Source of the DNA: Amycolatopsis sp. 2-15
GTDB taxonomy: Bacteria; Actinomycetota; Actinomycetes; Mycobacteriales; Pseudonocardiaceae
DNA length: 64,000 nt
Reading direction: 5' to 3'
NCBI RefSeq assembly: GCF_030285625.1
Contig: NZ_CP127294.1
Location: 6,666,001 to 6,730,000 of the forward strand
Below the pieces are notes generated by a model. It did not search any database and was not told the DNA's origin. It was given only the letters and a program-made list of their open reading frames with translations. The number at the start of each line of letters is the position of its first letter. The first letter of the stretch is position 1. Both the position numbers and the translations under genes were made by a program. Positions 45,068 through 53,198 of this stretch are shown here, piece by piece.

Positions 45068-46647
45068 CCGCCGTGGACAACGCGCAGCTCGCGCTGGAAG
45101 TGACCGGCCTGCGGGTGAAGACGGCCGTGGGCCGGCCGGTGCTGCACGACGTCTCCTACCGCATCGCGCCGGGCGAGGTGCTGGCGCTCGTCGGCGAGTC
45201 CGGGTCGGGCAAGACCACGGCGGGGCTGGCCGCGCTCGGCCACTTCCGCCGCGGGCTCGTCGAGGACGGCGGCGAGGTGACGCTGCACCCGCGCGAGGGC
45301 GAACCCGTCGACGTGCTCTCGCTCGCGCCGCCTGAGCGCAGGAAACTGCGGGGCACGACCGTCTCCTACGTGCCGCAGGACCCGGCGCTGTCGCTGAACC
45401 CGGCGCTGCGGATCGGGCTGCAGATCGCCGAGGTGCTCGAGACGCACGGCTACCCCGGCCCGGCCGAGGAGCGCGTGGCCGAGGTGCTCACGGAGGTCGG
45501 CCTGCCCGCCGATCCGGCCTACCGGCGGCGCTACCCGCACCAGCTCTCGGGCGGGCAGCAGCAGCGCGTGGGGATCGCTATGGCGTTCGCGTGCCGGCCG
45601 AGTGTCGTGGTGCTCGACGAGCCGACGACCGGGCTTGACGTGATGACGCAGGCGCTCGTGCTGGAGACCGTGCGGCGGCTGACGGCCGAGCACGGCGTGG
45701 CGGCGCTCTACATCACCCACGATCTGGCCGTGGTCGCGCAGCTCGCCGACCGCGTCTCGGTCATGTACCAGGGCCGCGTGGTGGAGACCGGGCCGGCCGA
45801 GGACGTGTTGAAGCGACCGGAACACGCGTATACGCGCGAACTGCTGGCCGCCGTGCCCGATCTCGGCGCGGAACCGGGTGCCGCTCCCCCGCCGTCGGAC
45901 GCGGTGCTGGCCGCGCGCGGCATCCGGGTCGCCTACGGGCGCCAAGAGGTGCTGCGCGGAGTGGACCTGGAGGTGACGCGCGGCGAGTGCGTGATGCTGC
46001 TGGGCGAGTCGGGGTCCGGCAAGACCACGCTGTCGCAGTGCGTCGCGGGCCTCATGGGCGGCTTCACCGGCACCGTCGCGCTCGGCGGGACCCCGCTCGC
46101 ACCCGGCACGCGCCAGCGCAGCAACGACGAGCGGAGGCGAATCCAGTACGTGTTCCAGAGCCCGTTCTCCTCGCTCAACCCGCGCCGCACGATCGCGCAG
46201 TCGATCGAGGTGCCGCTGGTGCACCTGACGTCGCTGTCGCGTCCGCGGCGGCGCGAGCGCGTGGCCGAGGTGCTCGACCGCGTACGGCTCGGCCGGTCGC
46301 TCGCGAACCGCCTGCCCGACCAGCTCAGCGGCGGGGAACGCCAGCGCGCGGCGATCGCGCGGGCGCTGGTCACGACGCCCGACGTGCTGGTATGCGACGA
46401 GGTGACCTCCGCGCTGGACGTGTCGGTGCAGGCGACCATCGTGGAGCTGCTCGGCGAGCTGCGCCGCGAGCTGGGGATGGCGGTGCTGTTCGTGACGCAC
46501 AACATCGCGCTCGCGCCCGAGGTGGCCGACCGGATCGCCGTTCTGCGCGGCGGACAGATCGTGGAAGAGGGTACGGTCGAAGCCGTGCTGACCGCGCCCG
46601 CCCACTCCTACACCGGCGAACTGCTGGCCACCACGCCGCGCCTGTGA
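45064..46647 (+). CDS. Fused two-domain ABC transporter ATPase (DppD-DppF type)
   Basis: A 527-residue protein with two complete nucleotide-binding domains. Domain 1: Walker A GESGSGKTT, signature LSGGQQQR, Walker B VVVLDEPTTGLD and switch His in YITHDL. Domain 2 (from about residue 285): GESGSGKTT, LSGGERQR, VLVCDEVTSALD and FVTHNI. Each domain equals one of the usually separate DppD and DppF subunits, so this one chain energises the importer. Starts at GTG 45064 and ends overlapping the serine hydrolase start. Confidence 0.95.
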   Translation: MTAVDNAQLALEVTGLRVKTAVGRPVLHDVSYRIAPGEVLALVGESGSGKTTAGLAALGHFRRGLVEDGGEVTLHPREGEPVDVLSLAPPERRKLRGTTVSYVPQDPALSLNPALRIGLQIAEVLETHGYPGPAEERVAEVLTEVGLPADPAYRRRYPHQLSGGQQQRVGIAMAFACRPSVVVLDEPTTGLDVMTQALVLETVRRLTAEHGVAALYITHDLAVVAQLADRVSVMYQGRVVETGPAEDVLKRPEHAYTRELLAAVPDLGAEPGAAPPPSDAVLAARGIRVAYGRQEVLRGVDLEVTRGECVMLLGESGSGKTTLSQCVAGLMGGFTGTVALGGTPLAPGTRQRSNDERRRIQYVFQSPFSSLNPRRTIAQSIEVPLVHLTSLSRPRRRERVAEVLDRVRLGRSLANRLPDQLSGGERQRAAIARALVTTPDVLVCDEVTSALDVSVQATIVELLGELRRELGMAVLFVTHNIALAPEVADRIAVLRGGQIVEEGTVEAVLTAPAHSYTGELLATTPRL

Positions 46648-47741
46648 CCGGCCACGGCGAGGTGCGGCCGGGGTTCGAGGCGGTGCGCGAAGCGTTCGAC
46701 GAGGTCGCCGCCGCGACCTCGGGCGGGGTCGCGTTCAGCGTCTTCCGGCGTGGTCGGCTCGTGGTCGAACTGTGTGCCGGGTCGGCGGCGCCCGGGGTGC
46801 CGTGGACCCGCGACACGCACGTGGTGCTCTTCAGCGGCACCAAGGGGATCGTGGCCACGCTCGTCGCGATGCTCACCGCGCGCGGCCAGCTCGGCCCGAG
46901 CGAACGCGTGGCGCGCTACTGGCCGGAGTTCGCGGCGGCGGGCAAGGCCGACGTCGCCGTGTCGCAGGTGCTGGCGCACACCGTCGGACTGCCCTATGTG
47001 GACGCCGACGTGCCGATGACCGACAACGCCGCCAACGCGGCGGCCCTCGCCGAGCAGAGTCCCTTGTGGACACCCGGTACGCGTGTGGCCTATCACGCCC
47101 TGACCTACGGTTACCTCGCCACGGAGCTGATCCGCCGCGTCACCGGCCAGCGCGTCGGCGAACTGCTGCACGAGCTGCTCGCCGCTCCGCACGGGCTGGA
47201 CTTGCGGCTCGGCACCCCGCCGGCGGTGCCGGTCGCGACGCTGCGGCGCGCGCCCGGCTACCGGATCAGCACGTTCCTACAGGACGAGGAACGCCGGCGC
47301 GTCGTCGAGCGCATGTACCGCGGCCTGCTCGACTCCACCGACACCATGAACTCCCCCGGGTACCGCGGCGCCGAGCTCGCGGCCGGCAGCGGCGTCGGCA
47401 CGGCCACGAGCATGGCGCGCCTCTACGACCTGCTGCTGGCGGGTTCGCTCGTCCCGTCGGCCGTGCTGACGCAGGCGACCCGCACGTGGAGCGAGGGCGT
47501 CGACGCGATCAGCGACCGGCCGCTGCGTTTCGGTCTCGGCTTCGAACTGGCCGACCCGATCGGCACCTATGGCGCGGACGCCGACCCGGGCGCCTTCGGC
47601 CACTCGGGCGCGGGCGGCGGCCGGCACGGCGCGTGGCCGAACCGCGGTGTCTCGTTCTCCTTCACCACCAACGAACTGCAGGCCGAGGACGTGGACACGC
47701 GCGCCGCGACGTTGCTGGCGGCCCTGCACCGGGCCGCCTGA
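46644..47741 (+). CDS. Serine hydrolase of the beta-lactamase/EstB family
   Basis: A 365-residue class C-like serine hydrolase. The nucleophile lies in VLFSGTKGIVATL (Ser-x-x-Lys), the second motif is probably Tyr in RVAYHALTYGYL, and the third is GHSGAGGGRHGAW. No signal peptide is visible, so it acts in the cytosol, unlike cell-wall beta-lactamases. GTG 46644 overlaps the ATPase stop. As last gene of the carnitine operon it may hydrolyse the ester of imported O-acyl-carnitines to free carnitine for CdhA; this is inference from context. Other ester or amide substrates are possible. Confidence 0.88.
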   Translation: MTGHGEVRPGFEAVREAFDEVAAATSGGVAFSVFRRGRLVVELCAGSAAPGVPWTRDTHVVLFSGTKGIVATLVAMLTARGQLGPSERVARYWPEFAAAGKADVAVSQVLAHTVGLPYVDADVPMTDNAANAAALAEQSPLWTPGTRVAYHALTYGYLATELIRRVTGQRVGELLHELLAAPHGLDLRLGTPPAVPVATLRRAPGYRISTFLQDEERRRVVERMYRGLLDSTDTMNSPGYRGAELAAGSGVGTATSMARLYDLLLAGSLVPSAVLTQATRTWSEGVDAISDRPLRFGLGFELADPIGTYGADADPGAFGHSGAGGGRHGAWPNRGVSFSFTTNELQAEDVDTRAATLLAALHRAA

Positions 47742-47906
47742 CCGGGGTCTTTCTCTAGCGGTCCACCGAGAGTTTTGCTGGTACGGCACAGTGGACCCGT
47801 TGGTGTCCTCCGGGTGAGACTCGGCTTCGTCGAAGCACCGCCGGCGGGCTGTCCGGAAGGATCGAGAAGCTCGCTGCCGGCCCGAGGCGAGCCCCGGAGG
47901 GCACGA

Positions 47907-48855
47907 ATGAGCACCGGCGACCCGATGATCGAGGCCACCGGCATCACCAGGACGTTCGGGTCGGTCGACGCGTTGTCCTCGGTGAGCCTGAGCGTCGAGC
48001 GCGGCACCGTGCTGGGCCTGCTGGGCCACAACGGCGCGGGCAAGACCACTTTGGTCAACATCCTCACCACCATGCTGCCGGCCAGCTCCGGCACCGCGCG
48101 CGTCGCCGGGTTCGACGTCGCGCGCGAAGGCGGCGAGGTCCGCTCCCGCATCGGCCGCACGGGACAGTTCGCCTCGGTGGACCAGGAACTCACGGGCCGC
48201 GCGAACCTCGTGCTCCTGGCCCGGCTGCTCGGTTCGACCCGCACACACGCCCGGGCGCGCGCCGACGAGCTGCTCGAGGCGTTCAGCCTCACCAAGGCCG
48301 CCGACCGCCCGGCGCGCACGTACTCCGGCGGCATGCGCCGGCGCCTCGACCTCGCCGCGAGCCTCGTCGGCCGCCCGGAGGTGATCTTCCTCGACGAGCC
48401 CACCACCGGCCTGGATCCGACGAGCCGGCTCAACCTGTGGCAGATCGTCGAGGGCCTGATCGGCGAGGGCGCGACCGTGCTGCTCACGACCCAGTACCTC
48501 GACGAGGCCGACCGCCTCGCCGACCTCATCACGGTGCTCTCGGCGGGCGCCGTCGTCGCGTCCGGGACCGCGGCCGAGCTGAAGGCCCAGGTCGGGCAAC
48601 GCACGGTCACCGTGCGCCTCGACTGGCTCCGCAGCACCCACCTCGCCTGCCCCGCCCTGCGCGGCGCGGGCCTGCACCCCGCCGTCTCCGAGCCGGGTGT
48701 CGTCGTCGCGCCCATCGGGTCGTCCCGCGAGATCGCCACCGTCTTCCGCGCCCTCGACGGCGCCGGCATCGAAGCCGAAGACGTGGTGCGCGGAACCCAC
48801 TCTCGACGGCGTCTACCTGACCCTGGCCGACCAGCACGCTTCGCGCGTCGCCTGA
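47907..48855 (+). pseudogene. DrrA-like ABC exporter ATPase with a +1 frameshift near the C-terminus
   Basis: An ABC ATPase of the daunorubicin-resistance type. Motifs are LLGHNGAGKTTLVNIL, YSGGMRRRLDLAASL, VIFLDEPTTGLDPTSR and LLTTQYLDEADRLAD. A C-terminal DUF4162-like domain should end in REPTLDGVYLTLADQHASRVA at 48853-48855. One extra base near 48791 moves the frame so that the last 22 or so codons are lost and the read-through frame joins the start of the downstream permease. The length is 3n+1, consistent with one insertion. GGAGG lies before ATG 47907. Core domain intact, so possibly functional. Confidence 0.85.
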
Positions 48856-48872
48856 GCTCCCTGGAGTACCCG

Positions 48873-49698
48873 ATGACGTCGACCCTCACCCGCGGCGCAC
48901 CCACCGCCGCACCGCCCCGCACCCGGGGCAGCTCCTTCGCCACCCAAGTCGCGGTGCTGACCAGCCGCTCCCTGATGACGTCCGTGCGCGATCCGCAGAT
49001 GATCCTGTTCAGCCCGCTGCAGCCGGCCGTGCTGCTGTTCGCAGGTGTTCGCCGTCATGGCCACCACGTCGAGCTTCCCGCCCGGCATGACCTACATCGA
49101 TTACCTGATGCCCGCGATCCTGCTGAACAACGCGGTACAGCAAGCCATGCAGTCCGGTGTCGGCCTCGTCGAGGACTTGAAAAACGGCTTCCTCGCCCGC
49201 CTGCGCTCCATGCCCATCCACCGCTCGACGCCGCTGGTCGCCCGCAGCTTCGCCGACCTGGCCTACTGTGCCCTGCAGCTCGTGGCCCTCCTCGTCGCCG
49301 CCGTCGCCGTCTTCGGCTACCGCCCCGGCGGCGGCTTCCTGGGCGGCGTGGTTTCGGTCGCCCTGGCCCTGGTCGTCAGCTATGGCCTGAACTGGGTCTT
49401 CCTGGCCCTCGGCGCCTGGCTACGGCGGGCGCAGACCATGCAGAACATCAGCATCGTCGCGGTCTTCCCGCTCATGTTCGTCTCCAGCGCCTACGTCCCC
49501 CTCGCCGCCCTCCCGGACTGGCTCCGCGCCGTCGCCCAGGCCAACCCCCTGACCTACGCGGTCGACACCATCCGCTCCATCGCCCTCGGCATGCCCGGCG
49601 GCGGCTTCTCCGCCGCCGGCACCACCCTGCTCATCAGCGCCGCCATGGCCGCCGTCGGCGCCTTCGCCGCCAACCACTTCTTCCGCCGCCCCTTCTGA
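48873..49698 (+). pseudogene. DrrB-like ABC-2 type permease with a +1 frameshift
   Basis: An ABC-2 permease. From ATG 48873 it reads SFATQVAVLTSRSLMTSVRDPQMILFSPLQPAVLLF, then the correct frame resumes as QVFAVMATTSSFPPGMTYIDYLMPAILLNNAVQQAMQSG and continues through five further membrane helices to the stop at 49698. The switch is near 49041, and 3n+1 length fits one inserted base. Without repair the product stops making sense after about 56 residues. Forms an exporter with the ATPase upstream, which is also frameshifted. Confidence 0.85.
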
Positions 49699-49775
49699 CC
49701 TCACGGCCGCGCCCTTCCCCAGACGCCGCCGTGCTCGCGCGCGGTTCCCCTCCCTCGGCTCCGCGCGCTCCCCGA

Positions 49776-49822
49776 CCCCGGCCCAGGTGGCAACCCCCTC
49801 CACCTGGGCCGGGGCTCTTTCA
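49776..49822 (+). terminator. Rho-independent-like terminator after the ABC exporter
   Basis: CCCCGGCCCAGGTGG (49776-49790) pairs perfectly with its complement at 49800-49814 around a 9-base loop, followed by a short pyrimidine run CTCTTTC. It lies 78 nt after the permease stop. The rest of the 262-nt gap shows no gene. Confidence 0.8.
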
Positions 49823-49960
49823 TGCCTCGTCACAGTGCGCGTCCTATTCAGCACCCTGCGCAGTCAGTCCACAATAGACGGCGCCGGGCCGCGCCACCCA
49901 CGGTGATTTCGGTCCGGCCTCCCCCGCGCGCGGCGGTCCGGCGCGGGCTAGGTTCGAACC

Positions 49961-50869
49961 ATGCGGATCGTGTCGCTGCTGCCCGCCGCCACCGACCTCG
50001 TCGCGGAGCTCGGCCACCTCGGTGACCTGGTCGGACGAACCCACGAATGCGACTGGCCGCCCGGCGTCGAGTCGGTGCCGGTCGTCACCGCGGCCGAGGT
50101 GGACGACGCGGTACTCACCAGCCGCGAGATCTCCGACGCCGTCGGCGGTTCGGCCCACCGCGGCTCTTCGCTGTACTCAGTGGACACCGCGCGGCTGGCC
50201 GAGCTCGCGCCGGACCTCGTGCTCACCCAGGATCTGTGCGAGGTGTGCGCGGTGTCCTACACCCGCGTCGCCGAAGCCGTGCGGATGCTCGACGCGGGAC
50301 CGAAAGTCCTGAGCCTGGAACCTCGGCGGCTCACCGAAGTCCTCGGCTGCGTCACGACGCTCGGCGACGCACTGGGTGTGCCCGAGCTCGCCGCCGAACG
50401 CGTCCGTTCGCTCACCGCGCGGCTCGACGCCGTCCGCGCCCGCGTCGCCGGCAAGCCCCGGCCCCGCGTGGTCGCCCTCGAATGGCTCGACCCGCTGTGG
50501 CCCGCGGGCCACTGGGTGCCCGAGCAGATCACCGTGGCGGGCGGCGAACCCCTGCTCGCGGCGCCCGGCGAGCACACGCACCCGATCACGTGGGACGCGG
50601 TGGTCGCCGCGCGCCCGGACGTGCTGCTCGTCCTGCCGTGCGGCTTCAGCCCCGATCGCACGGCGGCGGAGTTCGACGTCCTCACCGCGTTGCCGGGCTG
50701 GGCGGAGCTGCCCGCCGTGCGCACCGGCGCGGTGTGGCTGCTCGACGGCCCGGCCTACTTCAACCGTCCCGGGCCGCGTGTCGTCCGCGGCGCGGAAGTC
50801 CTGGCCCACGTGCTGCACGGGGTCGAGACCGGCCCGCCGGTGTCCCCCGCCGAGGCCCGCCGCACCTGA
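49961..50869 (+). CDS. Cobalamin-binding-like protein (BtuF/periplasmic-binding fold, cytosolic)
   Basis: A 302-residue protein with the type III periplasmic-binding fold: [74 protein letters not shown] and [19 protein letters not shown]. It is usually annotated as a cobalamin-binding protein (BtuF-like) but has no signal peptide or lipobox, and no transporter genes are adjacent. A corrinoid or iron-ligand sensing role in the cytosol is possible. Substrate assignment rests on family name only. Confidence 0.87.
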   Translation: MRIVSLLPAATDLVAELGHLGDLVGRTHECDWPPGVESVPVVTAAEVDDAVLTSREISDAVGGSAHRGSSLYSVDTARLAELAPDLVLTQDLCEVCAVSYTRVAEAVRMLDAGPKVLSLEPRRLTEVLGCVTTLGDALGVPELAAERVRSLTARLDAVRARVAGKPRPRVVALEWLDPLWPAGHWVPEQITVAGGEPLLAAPGEHTHPITWDAVVAARPDVLLVLPCGFSPDRTAAEFDVLTALPGWAELPAVRTGAVWLLDGPAYFNRPGPRVVRGAEVLAHVLHGVETGPPVSPAEARRT

Positions 50870-50876
50870 ACCGCCG

Positions 50877-51737
50877 TCAGGCGAACACGACGTCCGCGGT
50901 CGCCACGGCCTCGGTGCGCGCGGAGTCGACCTGCAGCGCCGCGCCGCCGTCGGCGGGCACGCCCGTCGCGAGGAGGTGCTCGCCCGCGAACACCGGGCGG
51001 CGCAGGCGGTAGGACAGCGACGGGGTCGCGCGTTCCGGAGCCCGGGTGCGTGCGAGCTCCAGCAGGAGCAGCACGAGCAACGGACCGTGCACCACAAGAC
51101 CCGGGTAGCCCTCGGTGCCGGTGACGTACGGCTCGTCGTAGTGGATGCGGTGCGCGTTGGCCGTCAGCGCGCTGAACCTGAACAGCAGCACGGGATCCGG
51201 CGTCCACGCCTGCTGCCATTCGGCGGCCGACTCCGGCTTGCCGCTCACGTCGAGCGCGGCCAGTGCGGTCCGCCCGGCGTCCTCGCCGGAGCGGTAGACG
51301 ATGTCCTGCTCCTCGACCACGCGTACGGTCCCGTCCTGGCTGATCTCCGACCGCACGGTCACGAACAGCATCTCGCCCGTCCGGCCGTGTTTCACCGCGA
51401 CCTCGCCGAGCGACCGCGTCCGTTCGGCCGGCGTGCCCAGCACGAGCGGCGCCCGGACCTGAAGGCGTCCGCCCGCGAACATCCGCCTGCGGTCCGGCAG
51501 CGGCGGCAGGAAGTGGCCGTCCGCCGGATGGCCGTCGACGCCGATCTCCGAATGCCGCGGCCACTCCAGGAAGTACAGCCAGTGCCACAGCGGCGGCAGC
51601 GCCTGCCCCGCGGCGGCGGCCGGCCGCGGCAGGTCCAGCGCCGCGGACAGCGCGGCGGCCGGTCCGGACGGGAGCGCGTCGGAGTCGGTGACCGGTTCGG
51701 GAGACCACGACTCGACATAGGAACCCAGCGCGTTCAT
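50877..51737 (-). CDS. HTD2/MaoC-like hot-dog dehydratase (mesaconyl-C4-CoA hydratase-like)
   Basis: A 286-residue double hot-dog protein. It has LPPLWHWLYFLEWPRHSEIGVDGHPADGHFLPPLPDRRRMFAGGRLQV in the N-terminal half and RFSALTANAHRIHYDEPYV with EGYPGLVVHGPLLVLLLLELA in the C-terminal half; the latter carries the hydratase-2 type Asn/His-Asp catalytic pattern. Relatives hydrate mesaconyl-C4-CoA or dehydrate 3-hydroxyacyl thioesters. It lies 36 nt downstream of a LysR gene on the same strand, its likely regulator. Confidence 0.88.
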   Translation of the reverse strand: MNALGSYVESWSPEPVTDSDALPSGPAAALSAALDLPRPAAAAGQALPPLWHWLYFLEWPRHSEIGVDGHPADGHFLPPLPDRRRMFAGGRLQVRAPLVLGTPAERTRSLGEVAVKHGRTGEMLFVTVRSEISQDGTVRVVEEQDIVYRSGEDAGRTALAALDVSGKPESAAEWQQAWTPDPVLLFRFSALTANAHRIHYDEPYVTGTEGYPGLVVHGPLLVLLLLELARTRAPERATPSLSYRLRRPVFAGEHLLATGVPADGGAALQVDSARTEAVATADVVFA

Positions 51738-51772
51738 GGTCTTGGCCTACCACACCACCGCGCGGCCCGCAG

Positions 51773-52627
51773 TCAGGCTGTGACGAGCTCCGCGAACTCG
51801 TAGATCAGCCGCGAACGCCGCGAGGCGACCCACGCCAGGGCGACCTGGCCCGGCGGCAGGTCGCCGACCGGCACGTGCGTGACGTCCGGGCGCGTGTAGT
51901 ACTCCGAAGTGGACAGCGGCACGATCGCGATGCCCAGACCGGCGGCCACGTGCTCCAGCTTCTCCTCGATGCTGCGGAACCCGCGGGGCCGCGCGCCGCC
52001 GCCGGTGCGCAGCTCGGTCGCGACGGCCCGCCACTCCGGCACCGCGTCCGGGTCGTTGAGCAGGTGCTCGTCGGCGAGGTCGGCCACGTCGACGGACTCC
52101 TTGCCCGCCAGGCGGTGCGATGCCGGCAGGATGGCCACGCGCGGCTCGCTGAACATCGGCCGCACGGTGAGCCCGCGCGGGTCCACCGGCAGCCGGACGA
52201 TGCCGACGTCGGCCCGGCCGTCGTGCAGCACCTGGGTCTGGTCGTCCCACGTGGTCCGGACCAGCTCCACCTCGAGATCGGGATGGCGCTCCGTCAGCGC
52301 CCGCACGGGCTCGGTCACGGTGATGCCGGGCATGAAACCGATGGTGAAGGTCGAAGCGCCGCGCGCGGCCAGCGCGACGCGGCGCCGCAACGCGTCGGCC
52401 GAGGCGAGGATCGGCCGGCTGTCCTCGAGCAGCTGCCGGCCGGCGGCCGTGAGCTCCGTCGAGCGCCGGTCGCGGACGAACAGCTGCGCGCGCAGCTCCT
52501 CTTCCAGCGCCCGGATCTGGCGCGACAGCACGGGCTGCGCGATGTGCAGCCGCTCCGCCGCCCGGCCGAAGTGCAGTTCCTCGGCCACGGCGACGAAGTA
52601 GCGCACCTTCCGCAGATCGACGTCCAC
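51773..52627 (-). CDS. LysR family transcriptional regulator
   Basis: A 284-residue LTTR. The winged helix is LRKVRYFVAVAEELHFGRAAERLHIAQPVLSRQIRALEEELRAQLFVRDRR, and the ligand-binding domain starts FTIGFMPGITVTEPVRAL. It should bind DNA as a tetramer and respond to a metabolite. It lies upstream of the hot-dog dehydratase on the same strand. A 22-bp palindrome lies 36 nt before its start. Confidence 0.94.
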   Translation of the reverse strand: MDVDLRKVRYFVAVAEELHFGRAAERLHIAQPVLSRQIRALEEELRAQLFVRDRRSTELTAAGRQLLEDSRPILASADALRRRVALAARGASTFTIGFMPGITVTEPVRALTERHPDLEVELVRTTWDDQTQVLHDGRADVGIVRLPVDPRGLTVRPMFSEPRVAILPASHRLAGKESVDVADLADEHLLNDPDAVPEWRAVATELRTGGGARPRGFRSIEEKLEHVAAGLGIAIVPLSTSEYYTRPDVTHVPVGDLPPGQVALAWVASRRSRLIYEFAELVTA

Positions 52628-52662
52628 CTCGGGCCTCCCGTCCCTCGCCCGCCCAGCCTAGG

Positions 52663-52684
52663 CCGTCCGCGGCGCCGCGGACGG
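52663..52684. terminator. 22-bp perfect palindrome between DoxX and LysR genes
   Basis: CCGTCCGCGGC (52663-52673) is followed immediately by its exact reverse complement, with no loop. It lies 31 nt after the leftward DoxX stop and 35 nt before the leftward LysR start. It may terminate DoxX transcription or be a regulator site for the LysR gene. Confidence 0.5.
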
Positions 52685-52715
52685 GTCGAGACCGACGCCC
52701 GGGTGAGGCCGCGAG

Positions 52716-53084
52716 TCAGCCGGCGAAGCGGCCCACGGCGACGAACACGGTCAGGACCAGCAGCACCACGTTGACCGGCACGCCCTTCGGCTCCTTGCGC
52801 CGCGCGTGTACCACGATCGCCCCCAGGGCCACGATCGCCAGGCCCACCGCCGCGATCGGCGTGAGGACGGGCACGATGCCCAGCGCCTGCGGCAGGATCA
52901 GGCCGATCGCGCCGAGCACCTCCGCGAGCGCGATCAGCTTGACCGAGGTGTCCGAGAAGTCCTCGACCCAGCCCATGTTGGGGTTCTCCAGCAGCTTCTT
53001 CCGCGGCGTGGCGAGCTTCATCCCGCCCGCACCCAGGTACAGCACTGCCGAAATCCCCGCCGCGATCCACAACGCGATGTTCAT
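52716..53084 (-). CDS. DoxX family membrane protein
   Basis: A 122-residue protein with four predicted helices: ALWIAAGISAVLYLGAGGMKL, LIALAEVLGAIGLILPQALG, TPIAAVGLAIVALGAIVVHA and NVVLLVLTVFVAVGRFAG. The short EDFSDTSVKLIALAEVLG segment is typical of small DoxX proteins. Function is poorly defined; relatives link to redox or quinone biology. An inverted repeat TGTAG-N7-CTACA lies just upstream. Confidence 0.9.
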   Translation of the reverse strand: MNIALWIAAGISAVLYLGAGGMKLATPRKKLLENPNMGWVEDFSDTSVKLIALAEVLGAIGLILPQALGIVPVLTPIAAVGLAIVALGAIVVHARRKEPKGVPVNVVLLVLTVFVAVGRFAG

Positions 53085-53109
53085 GCCCGCTCCCGATCCG
53101 TCCGACTCA

Positions 53110-53126
53110 TGTAGTTGAACGCTACA
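53110..53126. promoter_or_regulatory. Inverted repeat upstream of the DoxX gene
   Basis: TGTAG-N7-CTACA lies 26 nt before the DoxX start; read on the minus strand it is TGTAGCGTTCAACTACA. Similar AT-rich repeats are targets of MarR or HxlR regulators. No regulator gene is adjacent, so the assignment is tentative. Confidence 0.45.
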
Positions 53127-53155
53127 CTGTTCGAGGTCGAATCGACGAGCGGCAC

Positions 53156-53192
53156 GGGCGCCGGAAGGTGGGAGGGGAACCTTCCGGCGCCC
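53156..53192 (-). terminator. Hairpin after the GH95 gene
   Basis: GGGCGCCGGAAGGT (53156-53169) pairs perfectly with ACCTTCCGGCGCCC (53179-53192). It starts 7 nt beyond the stop of the leftward GH95 gene and is its probable terminator. Confidence 0.8.
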
Positions 53193-53198
53193 GTCCGG

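Noticed and set aside
41608..46647. Nickel or glutathione importer as the identity of the ABC system in the carnitine operon
   Set aside because: SBP5 sequences do not reveal ligand by eye; operon context favours carnitine-related substrates, so no specific alternative was assigned.
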